This document shows, one piece after another, positions 34,101 to 45,600 of a stretch of 64,000 bases of DNA. The notes beneath the pieces were generated by a model. That model was not told where the DNA came from. It made no database searches and was given only the letters and a program-made list of their open reading frames with translations. The stretch comes from Lingula anatina. Lineage: Eukaryota; Brachiopoda; Lingulata; Lingulida; Lingulidae. Positions within the stretch are counted from its first letter, which is position 1; each line of letters starts with the position of its first letter. Both the position numbers and the translations under genes were made by a program. The stretch covers positions 570,417 through 634,416 of the forward strand of contig NW_019775946.1 in assembly GCF_001039355.2 (NCBI RefSeq). Reading direction: 5' to 3'.

Positions 34101-36113
34101 CAAGGTGTGCTAGGAATTAGTTTCATTTTAATTAACTCATTGAAACTTGTTGTAACTTGCTGAAAATAATGAACAAAACATTTTCATATATCTCAAAAAG
34201 CTTTGGCATTTATTGAAAATGGCAGACATTCATGATTTGTTTCAGATCAACTCTATAGGAAACTTTTGGAAGCCCTGGTTCTTCAAACATGTGGAGGGTT
34301 TTCTCAGGACAGGACCTGGCGTGGAGTATATTCCACTGAGGCACTACTATCACAGACATACCAGGAGTATATTCTGGGAGTTACAGGTAATGTGGACATG
34401 TTCTTTTTTCAGTTCATGCTCTTTTTATTCCCTATTCAGCAGTGTATACAGTCTGCAACACTACCACTGACCCCACATCAAATTGCCCATATAATTTAGG
34501 TCTGCTCAGTTAAATTTTGCAAGTTTGTACATTTTAGCTCCACTGTTACTTTAGACCTGGTGTCCTGAAGGGCAAGTAAGCTTATATTTTTGGCACAGAC
34601 CATGTAGACATGAAATACTCGCTGTTGTTGTTAGTATGTATAAATATTATACAATGCAAATTAATCAAAATAAATAAATACTAAACAATTAAAAAAAGAA
34701 ATGAAACTGTGATGAACTTTCAGGAGGCTCAATAGTGAATTTTAAAGTGTTTTCTGTTTTAGGACATTATTCCCTTTGGTAACCATCCTGTCTTCAGATA
34801 TTTATTTGGCTGGATGGTTCCACCAAAAATCTCTCTTTTAAAACTAACCCAAGGTGAAACCATAAAGAGGATGTATGAACAGCATCAGATGATCCAAGAC
34901 ATGCTGGTTCCTATGGCAGATCTTGGCAGTGCATTAAAGTGTTTCCATAAAGAAGTTAAGGTATCTTGATTTCTTTTCATTATGTGTGACCTTTATGGTA
35001 TATTCTGTAATTGAGCATTTTCTCAGTATGGCAGGTTTGTAATCCATGGTCATATATCTGATTAGATGTTATCTATTTGTAATACAGGTCAAACAAACCA
35101 TGTTTCACTTTGCATTTAGGAATCATCCAGAATTTGAGCTTTTTTCCGAGTATTCTGACCTTTTTGATATAAGATGTCTTTTGCAAAACAGAAGGTGTTG
35201 GATTATCATTACAATGCCTCTGTATTATATGATGTGACAACCATTTACTTGAGAGCTACATAATTTACTTTGAACTAGGAATATGCACTATTAAAAAGAG
35301 AAATTTCAATTTAGAAACCTTACTTCTATGAATGTAAAAAATAGTTAAGCATCACAACCTTCTGTGACATTTAAAAATCTGTATCATTCTTTGTCTGCAT
35401 TGGTATCGGCCATGACAACAATTTCATCAAATTGGTATTCATTTTCTAGCTGTATCCACTTTGGTTGTGTCCATTCTATCTGCCTAACCTGCCTGGTATG
35501 GTACATCCCAAAGGAGACAAGGATGCTATGTATGTTGACATTGGAGCATATGGAGAGCCAAAAGTGAACAACTTTGACCCTGTGAAGACAACCAGAAATA
35601 TAGAAGAATTTGTGAGGAAGGTTCAGGGGTAAGTTGGTAAAATGGCAACCCTCCATGGTTGTGATTAGGATGGGATTATGTGTTTGGTGTTGATCTTTAA
35701 TTAGCAAGCTTCACAATCAAAGCATTCACTTCTGGGTGTTCAGACTGTATATTTTGTTTTTCATTCCTTTCCTTTATCCTGTCCTTAATTTAGTGTAAAG
35801 ATAATGATTATAAAAAATTTGAAGTTGTTCAAAACATGGAAAATTCTTCATAGGGTGACAACCCATCACAATGAAAAAAAAACTAAAGAAAAAACAATTA
35901 ACACATTTCTGTACTTTGTCTTTGTAAGTTTAAACAATTGACTAAAATTCATTTTCCAGCTTTCAAATGCTGTATGCAGACTCTTACATGACCAGAGAGG
36001 AGTTTCGGGAGATGTTTGACCATACTTTGTATGACAAGATGAGAGGGCAGTTGAATTGCAAGAAAGCTTTTCCAGAGGTCTATGATAAAGTGAACAAAAA
36101 AGCTAGAACTTAA
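31128..36113 (+). CDS. DHCR24: Delta(24)-sterol reductase (24-dehydrocholesterol reductase)
   Basis: FAD-dependent, NADPH-using ER enzyme that reduces the C24-C25 double bond of desmosterol and other sterol precursors. Exons: 31128-31361, 32786-33050, 33270-33388, 33838-34104, 34246-34386, 34763-34960, 35450-35628, 35960-36113; phases close, 518 aa (human 516). The N-terminus carries a hydrophobic segment (about residues 3-17) and a second membrane segment (about 32-56, [20 protein letters not shown]). The PCMH-type FAD-binding domain spans about 60-230 ([56 protein letters not shown]). The C-terminal part keeps [20 protein letters not shown] and [17 protein letters not shown]. No lesion is seen. 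This implies sterol side-chain reduction capacity, which insects and nematodes lack as part of full sterol synthesis. Confidence 0.97.
32185..32696. mobile_element. 512-bp MITE-like element in DHCR24 intron 1
   Basis: The terminal inverted repeats begin GAGCGGATTCTCAACGAATT (left) and GAGCGCATTCTCAACTAATT (right, reverse-complemented): 18 of 20 match. Both ends are flanked by TAT (32182-32184, 32697-32699), a 3-bp duplication as in PIF/Harbinger-type elements. Inside are a 10-bp-arm hairpin (ACCGGGCCTC/GAGGCCCGGT, 32248-32268), an (AAT)n run and an ambiguous base at 32592. No ORF. Confidence 0.75.
33540..33577. repeat. (TG)n run followed by a G26 homopolymer
   Basis: A TG repeat passes into an unbroken G-tract of about 26 bases (33552-33577) in DHCR24 intron 3. 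The length is likely unreliable in the assembly. Confidence 0.9.
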
Positions 36114-37758
36114 CCATGGAATTTTTATTATTAAATTTTAGAGACAAATAGATTTTAGAATTAAGTGATTTTTGTTGTGTTTACATTGTTTTCATTTTGT
36201 GGAAACTATATCTCTTTAAAAAAAGAGCCTTCAAATAATGAAAAGGCAAAACTTTTACCAAAGTTGTTTACAAAGATATTTAGTAAACTTTGATATTAAT
36301 TATATCTACACAACAGAATTTATTAAAGGGATGAGTAGGTCATTTTGCCAACATTCAAATATCTAACAGTGAAAAGTTTTTAGAATGATAATTTTTATTT
36401 GCTCAAACCTACAAGAAATACCATGATTTCATAAATGGTATAAAATATTGCTTTGTTTAGTACCAGTAATGTCTCTTACATTGCATAAAAAAAAGATTCT
36501 TATTCTTTTAAATGCATTCTTTCTATGGTAATTGAAATACTATTTTCATAAATTGAGTCTTGGTCAAGGAGTGTGATCTGGTGATCTGGTGATTTATCAT
36601 AGTCAATTTATATTTACTTACCTTTCTCCCACTATTAAAAGTTTCATAGTTTTAGCTATACCTACTGATTTTTCCAAGGAGGGCAAGGACTTTATAGTAA
36701 AGATTTTTTTCACTGGCAATCTTTATGTCAATAAAGGAAGCAGATATTAAAACTAGACACATTTTCCTATGAATGATGAAGGTGAAATACAAAATGTAAA
36801 ATCTCTAGTCTGTCAAATGTGTAATTGTACCTTATAAACATAATATTTAATTGATGTAATATTTTATCATACAGTTTCAGTTAAAATTGTTATTTTCAAG
36901 ACTTTAGTTGGAACAAAGATTTGCTTCAATTCTGAGACATATGTTCTGAAAATATATTGGCAGGTATTCTCTATTTACCTTTCATACAACATTCAATACT
37001 GATCAACTTTTACATTTTTTGAAGATTTATGTATGAACTATGATTTTGATAAAATAAAATATTTTGAAAGTTAATTGTGCTCATACAGTTACATTTACAA
37101 CATTTAATACTCTAAAAAATCTTGTTGACCTTGATATGAAAAAGATGCATTAATGTGAAAAACAATAACAATTAACTCACTGCATAAAGGTTATGGAATC
37201 TTGCATGGTAGAGACCCTGAAACTGGACATAAACTAGTGAACCCTGAACCCTCACACTGCCCAATTCTAAAGTACAGTACATTGACATGTGTTAACAAAG
37301 TACTTTTTAAAAATTAAAAAAAAAATTATAACAATAAATGGTCCTCTTATTGCTGATATACCAAGTTCTTTATAAAGTTCAACCATGATTGCCTTCCACT
37401 GTATCAAAGATATCAAGATGGCCTTTGTGCTGCCATTGGTGAGCAGATTAAATGTGGCTTTGGTCCTTAACAGAACCTATATTTGAGTGCACTTTGTATA
37501 ACAAACACAATAAAGAATATGACATTTCATGTAACTTGAAAGTTTTGAGTGTACTTCATAATTTTTCTCATGCTGCCTACGTAGTTTTATGGCAAAGCAC
37601 AACGATCAGTCTAACCTAAACTGTATTAAGAAACAAATCAAAAATTTTCATTCATTAGAAGGTCCATAGTTCTTGGGTGTAAATTCAAATATTTCTTGAA
37701 CCTTGTTTTAATGAGCTTAAGGACTGAACCATAACATGGGTGCATGTTTTCACATTTT
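36114..37758. other. Facing 3' UTRs of DHCR24 (+) and the coiled-coil gene (-)
   Basis: Noncoding AT-rich sequence. Plus-strand AATAAA hexamers occur near 37054 and 37510; the latter, followed by a T-rich stretch, is a reasonable DHCR24 end, giving a 1.4-kb 3' UTR. The coiled-coil gene stop is at 37759, only about 250 bp away, so the two transcripts may touch or overlap. Confidence 0.5.
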
Positions 37759-40700
37759 TCAATCTGATCCTAGGTCTTCAGTGCTTATGGACGGGACATC
37801 GCTCAAATCTAGTTCAAGGTCCAATTCTTCATGATATGCTGAAATAAGGAAAAAACATTCTTTCATGAATCCATCATATTTGCACCTTTCTAAGCCAAGG
37901 CAATATATTCACAATGCCCTCTATCATGAACCACAGCAAATCGAGGGAGAGGTCAAACAAAATGAATTTTGGAACAAGCAATGAAAACTGTTGCTGCTAG
38001 CTACTTTTCATTGGTTATGAAAAAAATTAAGTCTGACTATATTGCATTTTCAGCACCAAACCAGGACAATATATAAATGATGGCCACCTGTAATTTTTCT
38101 CAAATCTTTTAGTAATATGCTAAAAGTTTTTTTAAAAATATTAAAAAATTGAACTTTTAAATGAAAAATAACTCCCTGGTGCATCTTTGGTATTGTGGTA
38201 TACTCACCTATTTCTTTCACTTTCTTCCGCTCTTTTGGCACAGTGTCAAAGTCTGAGCTGGAATAATCTGCTAAGCTGGTACTGCTACTCATTTCTAGAT
38301 CACTGGTATCTGGAGACAGTAGAGCTTCTTTGGTTTTCTTCTGTTTTGCCTTTGATTTTAACTTCCCTTTTCCTTCTGGTGCTGTAATGATACATGTAAC
38401 AACTTATACATGTGTATTGAGCCTTGAAGCTCTCATGACTCGCTTTGACAGGATCAAAATCGTTTGGACAAACTGGTTAAATATAATATTCCAATTATTA
38501 ACTGTTTATTTTTTGACATCATTAGCTGACATACTTCTCAAACAAACAAGAACAGTAAATACTTTTCAAATGTACAAGTCAAGTACCTTTGGCAAAGTTG
38601 TCTCTCTGTGGAGACCACTGTTCTTCCATGCTGCCCAATTTATCCCTGAGTGAGCGGATTGTTGTCCTGTAAGCAAGAAAAAACAAATTGTGCACACTGC
38701 ATGTAAGCTTAAAAAGACCGAAACGAGAGACGCGTTTGTATCTGTGATAAAATATATGGTACATCCTACATGCCCACTGCTGGTTAATGATGGCGCTTTG
38801 TTAAAGTTTTTAAGGCAGCAAATCTGTTTGTCTACATGTCTGTTGATGTACCTTAGTTCTGCTAGCTGGATTTTATCATAATCCTTTTCATCCAGGCTCC
38901 TGTTTAAGCTCCTTGACTGGGTGAGTTGATGATCTGACACATCTCTAATGGTCTGAATAGAAAAGAAATGAAACAGTTATAATTTACATAAAAATATACA
39001 CCATTGCTCTTAATAAACTGAGACTGATAATATTCAACATTCTTATGTTTTGCTATGCTATTAAATGAAGAAATTGTATCAATCAAAAAATATCTTGTTG
39101 TTTGATTTTTTTACCATATCCAGCCTGTCATGTCTACGGTTAAGTTCTTTGTTGTCTGCTTGCAGTGCTGTCATTTCTAATTCCATCTTCACTAAAAGAA
39201 TTGCAAATAGTAAAATGACAAAAACAATCAAAATAGTCCATGTACAATACACATTGTCAAAAGTATAATGATTTGGTGAATGGAAGTGATTAACTGAAGC
39301 CATAATATATATTCCAAATAGCTCATAGATCAATGTGAGTAACATTAAGAAAAAAAAAAAACTTGTATAAAATCAAAAACAGAACTCCAAAATAAGTTTT
39401 AATTTTTTAAAAAATTAATAATAAAATTAATTCCTAAAACAAATATCCACTCACCCATTCTGGTTTTGAGATTCTCCACAGCCCTTCGCAGTGTTTCACA
39501 TTCTTCTTGAACATATCTCTTTCTGGATAAAATTCCAATTGTATTTGTTAGAACTTTTACAAATCTATAAAGCCATTTATTTATTCATTTTGTAAATTTT
39601 ATAACAAACTGTTTTTACAATATTATAGAACTGCATCAAAATCAGTTTCTAAACATCATACAACTCTTCTAGCTTGAAAGAATTTTGGGAGAAAAAATGA
39701 CATAGCTCTGGTGATAAACGTCATTTCACTCCAAGCATTGCTGTATTATTTGCTTTACTTACGAATCATGCACTTCTCTAATCAGAGATGCAAGCTGTCC
39801 CTCTGTAAATCTCTGTGAGTCATCAGCAGTACGATATATTTGTAACTGGCTCTGCAGCACCTGTATCTCTGTACTCATGTCCCTTCTCCATTGTTCTATT
39901 TTTCTTTCTGTGTTCAAATCTATGCCTTTTTCAGATATGCGAGAATTCAAGTGTGACATGTCATCCCTTAATGCTGTTAACTCTTGCTTATTTTGATTTC
40001 GCTCTTGTTCCAATCTTTTCACAGTTCGTGTCAAATGTTCAATTGTCTGGATAAAAAAAGTTATTTAAAACAGATTAAGTGTTGCAAATTACACATTTTG
40101 CATTTTTTCCTATCCACAACCAGATATATCTTAAATACCGGGACATATGTTTTGTTGACATTTTCTTGCAGGTTCAAGTGGTCATATATTTTCTCAACTT
40201 ATCTGTAAACTTTGATCGCTAAATAAATGGTTCTACATTACAACGATATGCATTACCCTTCCCTGTTCCTCAATTTTATCCTGTAACAGGAGCACCACAG
40301 CAGGTGACTGATCAAGAGGGGCAATTCTTGATCCCACATCAGCGTCCCGTGACCAAGTAGAGGGACGGAATCGTACTCGTGGGCTCTCTGCTTCCCTGGT
40401 ATTCCTGTAGCTCTCTGTGTGAGCATTCACAGTTGGTGAGAAGGTTGGGGATTGTATTGCTAAGGCAGATGATGTGGTTGCCCTTGCAGAACCAAGTCGT
40501 TGCTGATTTCAGTGTAAAAAAGTTCTTTGGTAAATACGAGGCACAGAACAAATCATATTTAACTTTTTACCACAGTGTCAACACATTGTTAAAATTCTAG
40601 AAAAAAATGTTCTGATCTAAATGCATGTTACCTGACAGAGTAACACTCTGCTACATGTGCTTAATGCAGCTACAAAATTTTAATACATTTTGTAAGCAGA

Positions 40701-41061
40701 AAATTCTCTAAAACGACTTGTAAAATGTAAACATAAAACATTTGACTTGAGACACTTTTGAATTGAATGTACATGTAATTTCAGTAATTTACATGAGCAG
40801 GAAACCCTTATCAAAGACAAAAAAATTTTGGAGCAAACTGCATGAGTGTAAACTACTACTTCTACTACTAGTACATGTGTACTGCATGTACATTTGTTCT
40901 GCATTTACATTGTTTGCCTCAGTTTTCGGCCTCACAAGCATTCACATTCACATTGTACATGTACTTCAACTTTTTGGTGTTGTACTCAAGCTTACCTTGA
41001 CTCTCGAAAGACTCTCTTCGGTTTCCCGTACAATATTCGAAAATTTGCTATTCCAGTCCAT
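37759..41061 (-). CDS. Unassigned coiled-coil protein, 391 aa
   Basis: Exons (-): 41061-40996, 40502-40257, 40046-39763, 39522-39455, 39191-39115, 38952-38852, 38666-38587, 38381-38208, 37838-37759; all junctions are GT/AG and all phases close, so this is a real spliced gene. It starts MDWNSKFSNIVRETEESLSR. Then come a Ser/Thr/Pro/Arg-rich segment (about residues 23-90) and heptad-like coiled coil from about 92 to 300 (IEEQGRTIEHLTRTVKRL ... VKMELEMTALQADNKELNRR ... AELRTTIRSLRDKLGSMEEQ). A basic patch follows (GKGKLKSKAKQKKTKEA), and the acidic Ser-rich tail ends DLSDVPSISTEDLGSD. No transmembrane segment or signal peptide. I do not recognise the family; a cytoskeletal, centrosomal or ciliary role would fit the architecture but is only a guess. 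It lies in the same orientation as the downstream C1orf87-like gene. Confidence 0.85.
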
Positions 41062-42697
41062 GATATATAAGTAGTTTGTGCTTTTTATCTTAAGGATACA
41101 CACATATTTGTTCGTAGAATTTACATGTCGAATCTCCAGGTTCTAGTTTTGAATTGTACTATGGATATCCGTTAGCCACCGATATATACACAATAGGATT
41201 CTTGCTCTTAGAGCTAGATCACTACTGCTACACGCATTTCCGCAGTAATGTTTTTTTTTTTTTTTTGGTCATAACATTTGGAAACTTTTTGTTTTCAAAT
41301 ATGGTAGATAAGTAGTAGAATAGTTAAATAAGAAATTAATTTGCAGTTTCACAAATCCAGTTTTGTGTTTAAAGTGATAATGCATTGTGTAATGATCTCA
41401 GAATATATTGTCAGGATGCATTACTTACTATTACTGGGAGTATCAGAAAACAACACTTACAGAGAGAAAGTTTATTAAATACATGAATAAGCTAATACTG
41501 TAAAATGTATTAGAGGCACATACTGAACACAATATAATACCTGTAATTTAATTATCATCCTTTCTGTGGTTGAGCAACAAATGCTTTTGATAATATTATT
41601 TGATTCTACAAATCACGACGATTATTATTGCTATGCGTAATCCAGTAAAGAATGGAGACATACAGTGTCAAACCAAAGTGGTTAACTCCTTGATGTAACA
41701 GAACTAAACAGTAAAATTTTAATGAAAAAAAATCAAAGTCAAATAATATCTTAATTTAAAAAGTTAGAATGATGGTTTCATATATTTGACTTGAATTAAA
41801 CAATTGCTAAATTTGACATTTTAAAACTCTTCATTCAGTAAATATTTACAAAAGAGATATGCTTTTACAAACAAAAAGTATCTTACTGATAATTGTTTTC
41901 ATACAGTGTCACCATTGAACAACATAAAACATATTTACATTTATAGTTTGCAATAAAAAATTTTGTAAGGTACTACCGGTACATGTGTACTAAGCATTGC
42001 ATAAAAATATTTTTAACTGTTGGTGGTCACTATACATAGTGTGGCATAAGTGTTGTTGATGACAAATGAAATATATAACAGAAAGCATATCTTGCAACTT
42101 TCTAAGATCTGACCAGAAGCAAATTAATAGCCAAATGCATCTAGAACCTGGTGCTTGTGTGTGATCAAAAAGCATCTATTTTTCCAATCATAACAATAAC
42201 AGGCCTGGAATAATCCACATTAAAAACTTATAGTAAAAAACAATAAAATATCAATAATACAAAGTATACAAAAACTGACAAAAACAATGTTACAGAGACA
42301 AGCTGTACTAACAAATATACAAAATACTATTTATAAGTATATACAGTCAAACAAATATTTCTTGTTCATAAAGCTTGTTTTAAGGTAAATCTGAAGTTCA
42401 AACTTGTACTCAGTATAACATTTACTTTAAACGTCTAGTTAAAACTAGCCACCTGTGAGTTGATTAGTTCCCACAGGCAAATTATTTGCACTTTATTTCA
42501 CACAGATAATATACATGTAGATTCATATCTCGAATTTATTGGAAAAAATTTTATGAGCAAATATTACAAATGACAAGTTTTGTTGTTTTTTAATACAGTA
42601 GTAGACATTTCCACCCTAAGTTCACAAAGGCAACTAACACATATGGCACAATGTACATGCATTTCCCTATAAACATAATGAAATACCAGTAAATACT
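41062..42697. other. Promoter of the coiled-coil gene and 3' UTR of the C1orf87-like gene
   Basis: AT-rich, with a T-run at about 41249-41266. Minus-strand AATAAA copies at 42492-42497 and 41471-41476 are candidate ends of the C1orf87-like transcript, giving a 3' UTR of about 0.2 or 1.2 kb. No ORF with splice support. Confidence 0.5.
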
Positions 42698-45600
42698 CTA
42701 TTTTTGTAAACCCAACTTTTGTAGAAGGGGGTCTATGTACACTAATCCTCTGTCACTGGAACTATGTCTAACTGCTTTGCGTATCTCATTTTCAGGAATG
42801 TCAAGATAATAAGCATCATTGTACATGTTACATAGTCTTTCTACTTCATCTTCAGGTAATGCTCCTAAAATAAAATTTTCAATTTGTTTATATTTTATAT
42901 AAACATTAAAGAAAACAAAATACAGCAAATGAAATTTATGACTTTAATTTGAACATAAATGATACTTGTTAAGGCAATAACACCAGTATTATCTAATATA
43001 TTACTAACAGTCTTAATTCTAAAATTGTATGTATGAAGCACATGTTATTTGGATGCCATATTTATAAAGCACATGTTACATGTATTTGTATGCAGTATTT
43101 ATGAAGCATGTCTTAGTTGGATGCCACATTTATGAAGCATGCGTTATTTGGATACCACATTTATGAAACGTGTTATTTGGATATATTAAAAAGATACCTA
43201 CCAGAATGATCTGTGTCACTTTCATACAAAGCGTTGGCTAACTTCATAAATCTCTGGAACCATGGCTCTGTCTCATGTCGCCTCTCCTCCTCCAGTCTCC
43301 GTCTTGCATACTGTAAAAAGACAGAAATATTATAATTTTGAATTTATATTCAAATATTACAGTGTGTAATACACATTAATTGTATACAGAGATCAGCTGC
43401 TGTACACAAGCAGATGCAAGGTAACTAACTTGTACCAGGTCCTGCTAATGCTTGGACAAATGTTGAATTTCATAGATAAATCAATTCTAGTGCAGCATAT
43501 GTGCAGATGTAATCAAAAGGGAGTGCTATTATTATTATCAAAGTTTTTCTTTTTCAGAATCAGAAAACAAAAATATTTCTTTGATATTGTGGAGATGCTA
43601 TTTGTAAGTCTTAGCAGTACATTTTGTGGAAACTGACAATGCAGAAAACATGGGTCTCTTCAAAAATAAATGAATAAATATGTTTTATGCCTAATGACCT
43701 AAAATAAATAAGGAAAGGTTATGACAATGAGAAAAATGATACTTATTTCAGATCAATCACAACGTGTTTTGTTTCATAAAAGGAAAAAATAAAGCACTGT
43801 CATAAAATCAGATAAAAGCAAAACAAAACAATCAAGCTTGGAAAAGCTGCTCAACAAATAAAGATAATCAATATACATTAAATAAAAAACAAAAGATGAT
43901 AAATATTAAAATGAAGAGAATAATTGAATTCATGGGAAAAGGCAAATAAGTAAACCATACATTCAACAATTCTTTTTTACAACATAAAATGTTTCACACC
44001 ATGCACTAAATATAATGACAACATCTATCTTACTGGGAGTCAACCACATGCTGTGACCTAGTATGCTCTACTTCCTGCTGTCTCTGTAGAGATTCTCTGG
44101 CTTTCTAGAGTGTGCAATGGAGGCAAATCAAAATGCAACATATTCTTGACTCCAATGTGATTTATAGTGCAACAGTGCAGCAACATGAGTATTGACCTGA
44201 TTACTTGCACCATATACTAAACTAATGATGATCATAAAATAGTTGTCTCAAATTTCCTTACTCAGGGCCACCTAAGATTGACAGTAGATTTGTCAACAGA
44301 GGATTTATTTTACCTGATAGTTATCTTCAAGTTCTTTCAACTGATGTTCAATACTGTCACTGCGTGTCTGCTCTTTGAATCGGCTATCTAAATGATCCAG
44401 TTTATCCATTCTTGAGTGCCTCAAATGCATCTGGTCATTGGGATCCACAGTATTATATTTCATTTGCTGACCTGATGTTGAAGGAGCTCCATATGCACCT
44501 CTGCCAGGGTCGATTCCCTAAAATCATGGCAAATTAAATTGTTAAAATTTGCATGGTTACAATTTTAGCAAAATAAATACTGTTGTACACATTTTGAAGA
44601 GAACTTGCACATCATTCCACTGATCAGTTCCTTTTTTAATTAAAATTCCGATACTAACATTGCATATGTTAAAATTTGACCAGTAAATTCAGCGCTGTAT
44701 CATTGTACATCCAGCCAACCGTTTCCATTCTGTTTCCAAATTGCTTGTTTCATAATGAGCTCTCAACCCTTTCATAATTTTATAGTTATTATCTAATGTT
44801 AAACCTATGAATGCATATTACTGTTGCATACAGGACACTAATACTTACCCTAGGTGATACCTGTACAGGAGATTCTGTGGGTTTCCTTGGCCAGCTTTCA
44901 GTTGGCTCCAGAATTTGCTTGGCATATTCCAGTGGTTTTTTACTATCAGGAATAGGTAAGCCTGTGTGTAGGGGCTGCACCCTCTCCAAGTATTCAAGGA
45001 ACTGTTCCCAACTATAAATATTAAAAGAAAATTGTGCAATTTTGTTAATGGAATGAGTATATAATTTACAAGTCAGATATTGCAGAGATTGAATTTTTTA
45101 AAGTGAACTATTGTTTTCAATAATTTTCATTCAATATTTTAAAAATATATTTATCAATATGTTATAATTATTCATCAACTTACTGGTATTGGCCATGCAT
45201 GCCTTTGCATTTATCCACAACCCTATCCAGGATAGATCCCTGTAAAGGCAGGGAGCTGTAAACACAAATGTCCTTAATCTGAAATGAAAATAATCACAAT
45301 GCTTAAAAACAATGTTACTATATCAAAAATAACTTGGTAAGAAATGTAAAAATATCAAAATTCACCTGGATAGATATTGATTTTAGAATGCAAAATTGTC
45401 TTCCTTCTCTGAAAAATAGTGGAAAAACCTATGTACCTATGAATCGTATATATTTAGTACAGGTATGTTGAGTTTTTACCTGATCCCTAGATAATGTTCC
45501 TCGCCTCTCCCTGTCAGCTTTAGCAAACAATGACCTCATCTTTTCCAGATCAATCTCATCTTTACTTTGAAGGAATGTATCTTCAATAATGCGAAGTAAC

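Noticed and set aside
43029-43184. Tandem repeat considered as a CRISPR-like array
   Set aside because: Degenerate head-to-tail copies with no spacers, in an animal intron; it is a minisatellite.
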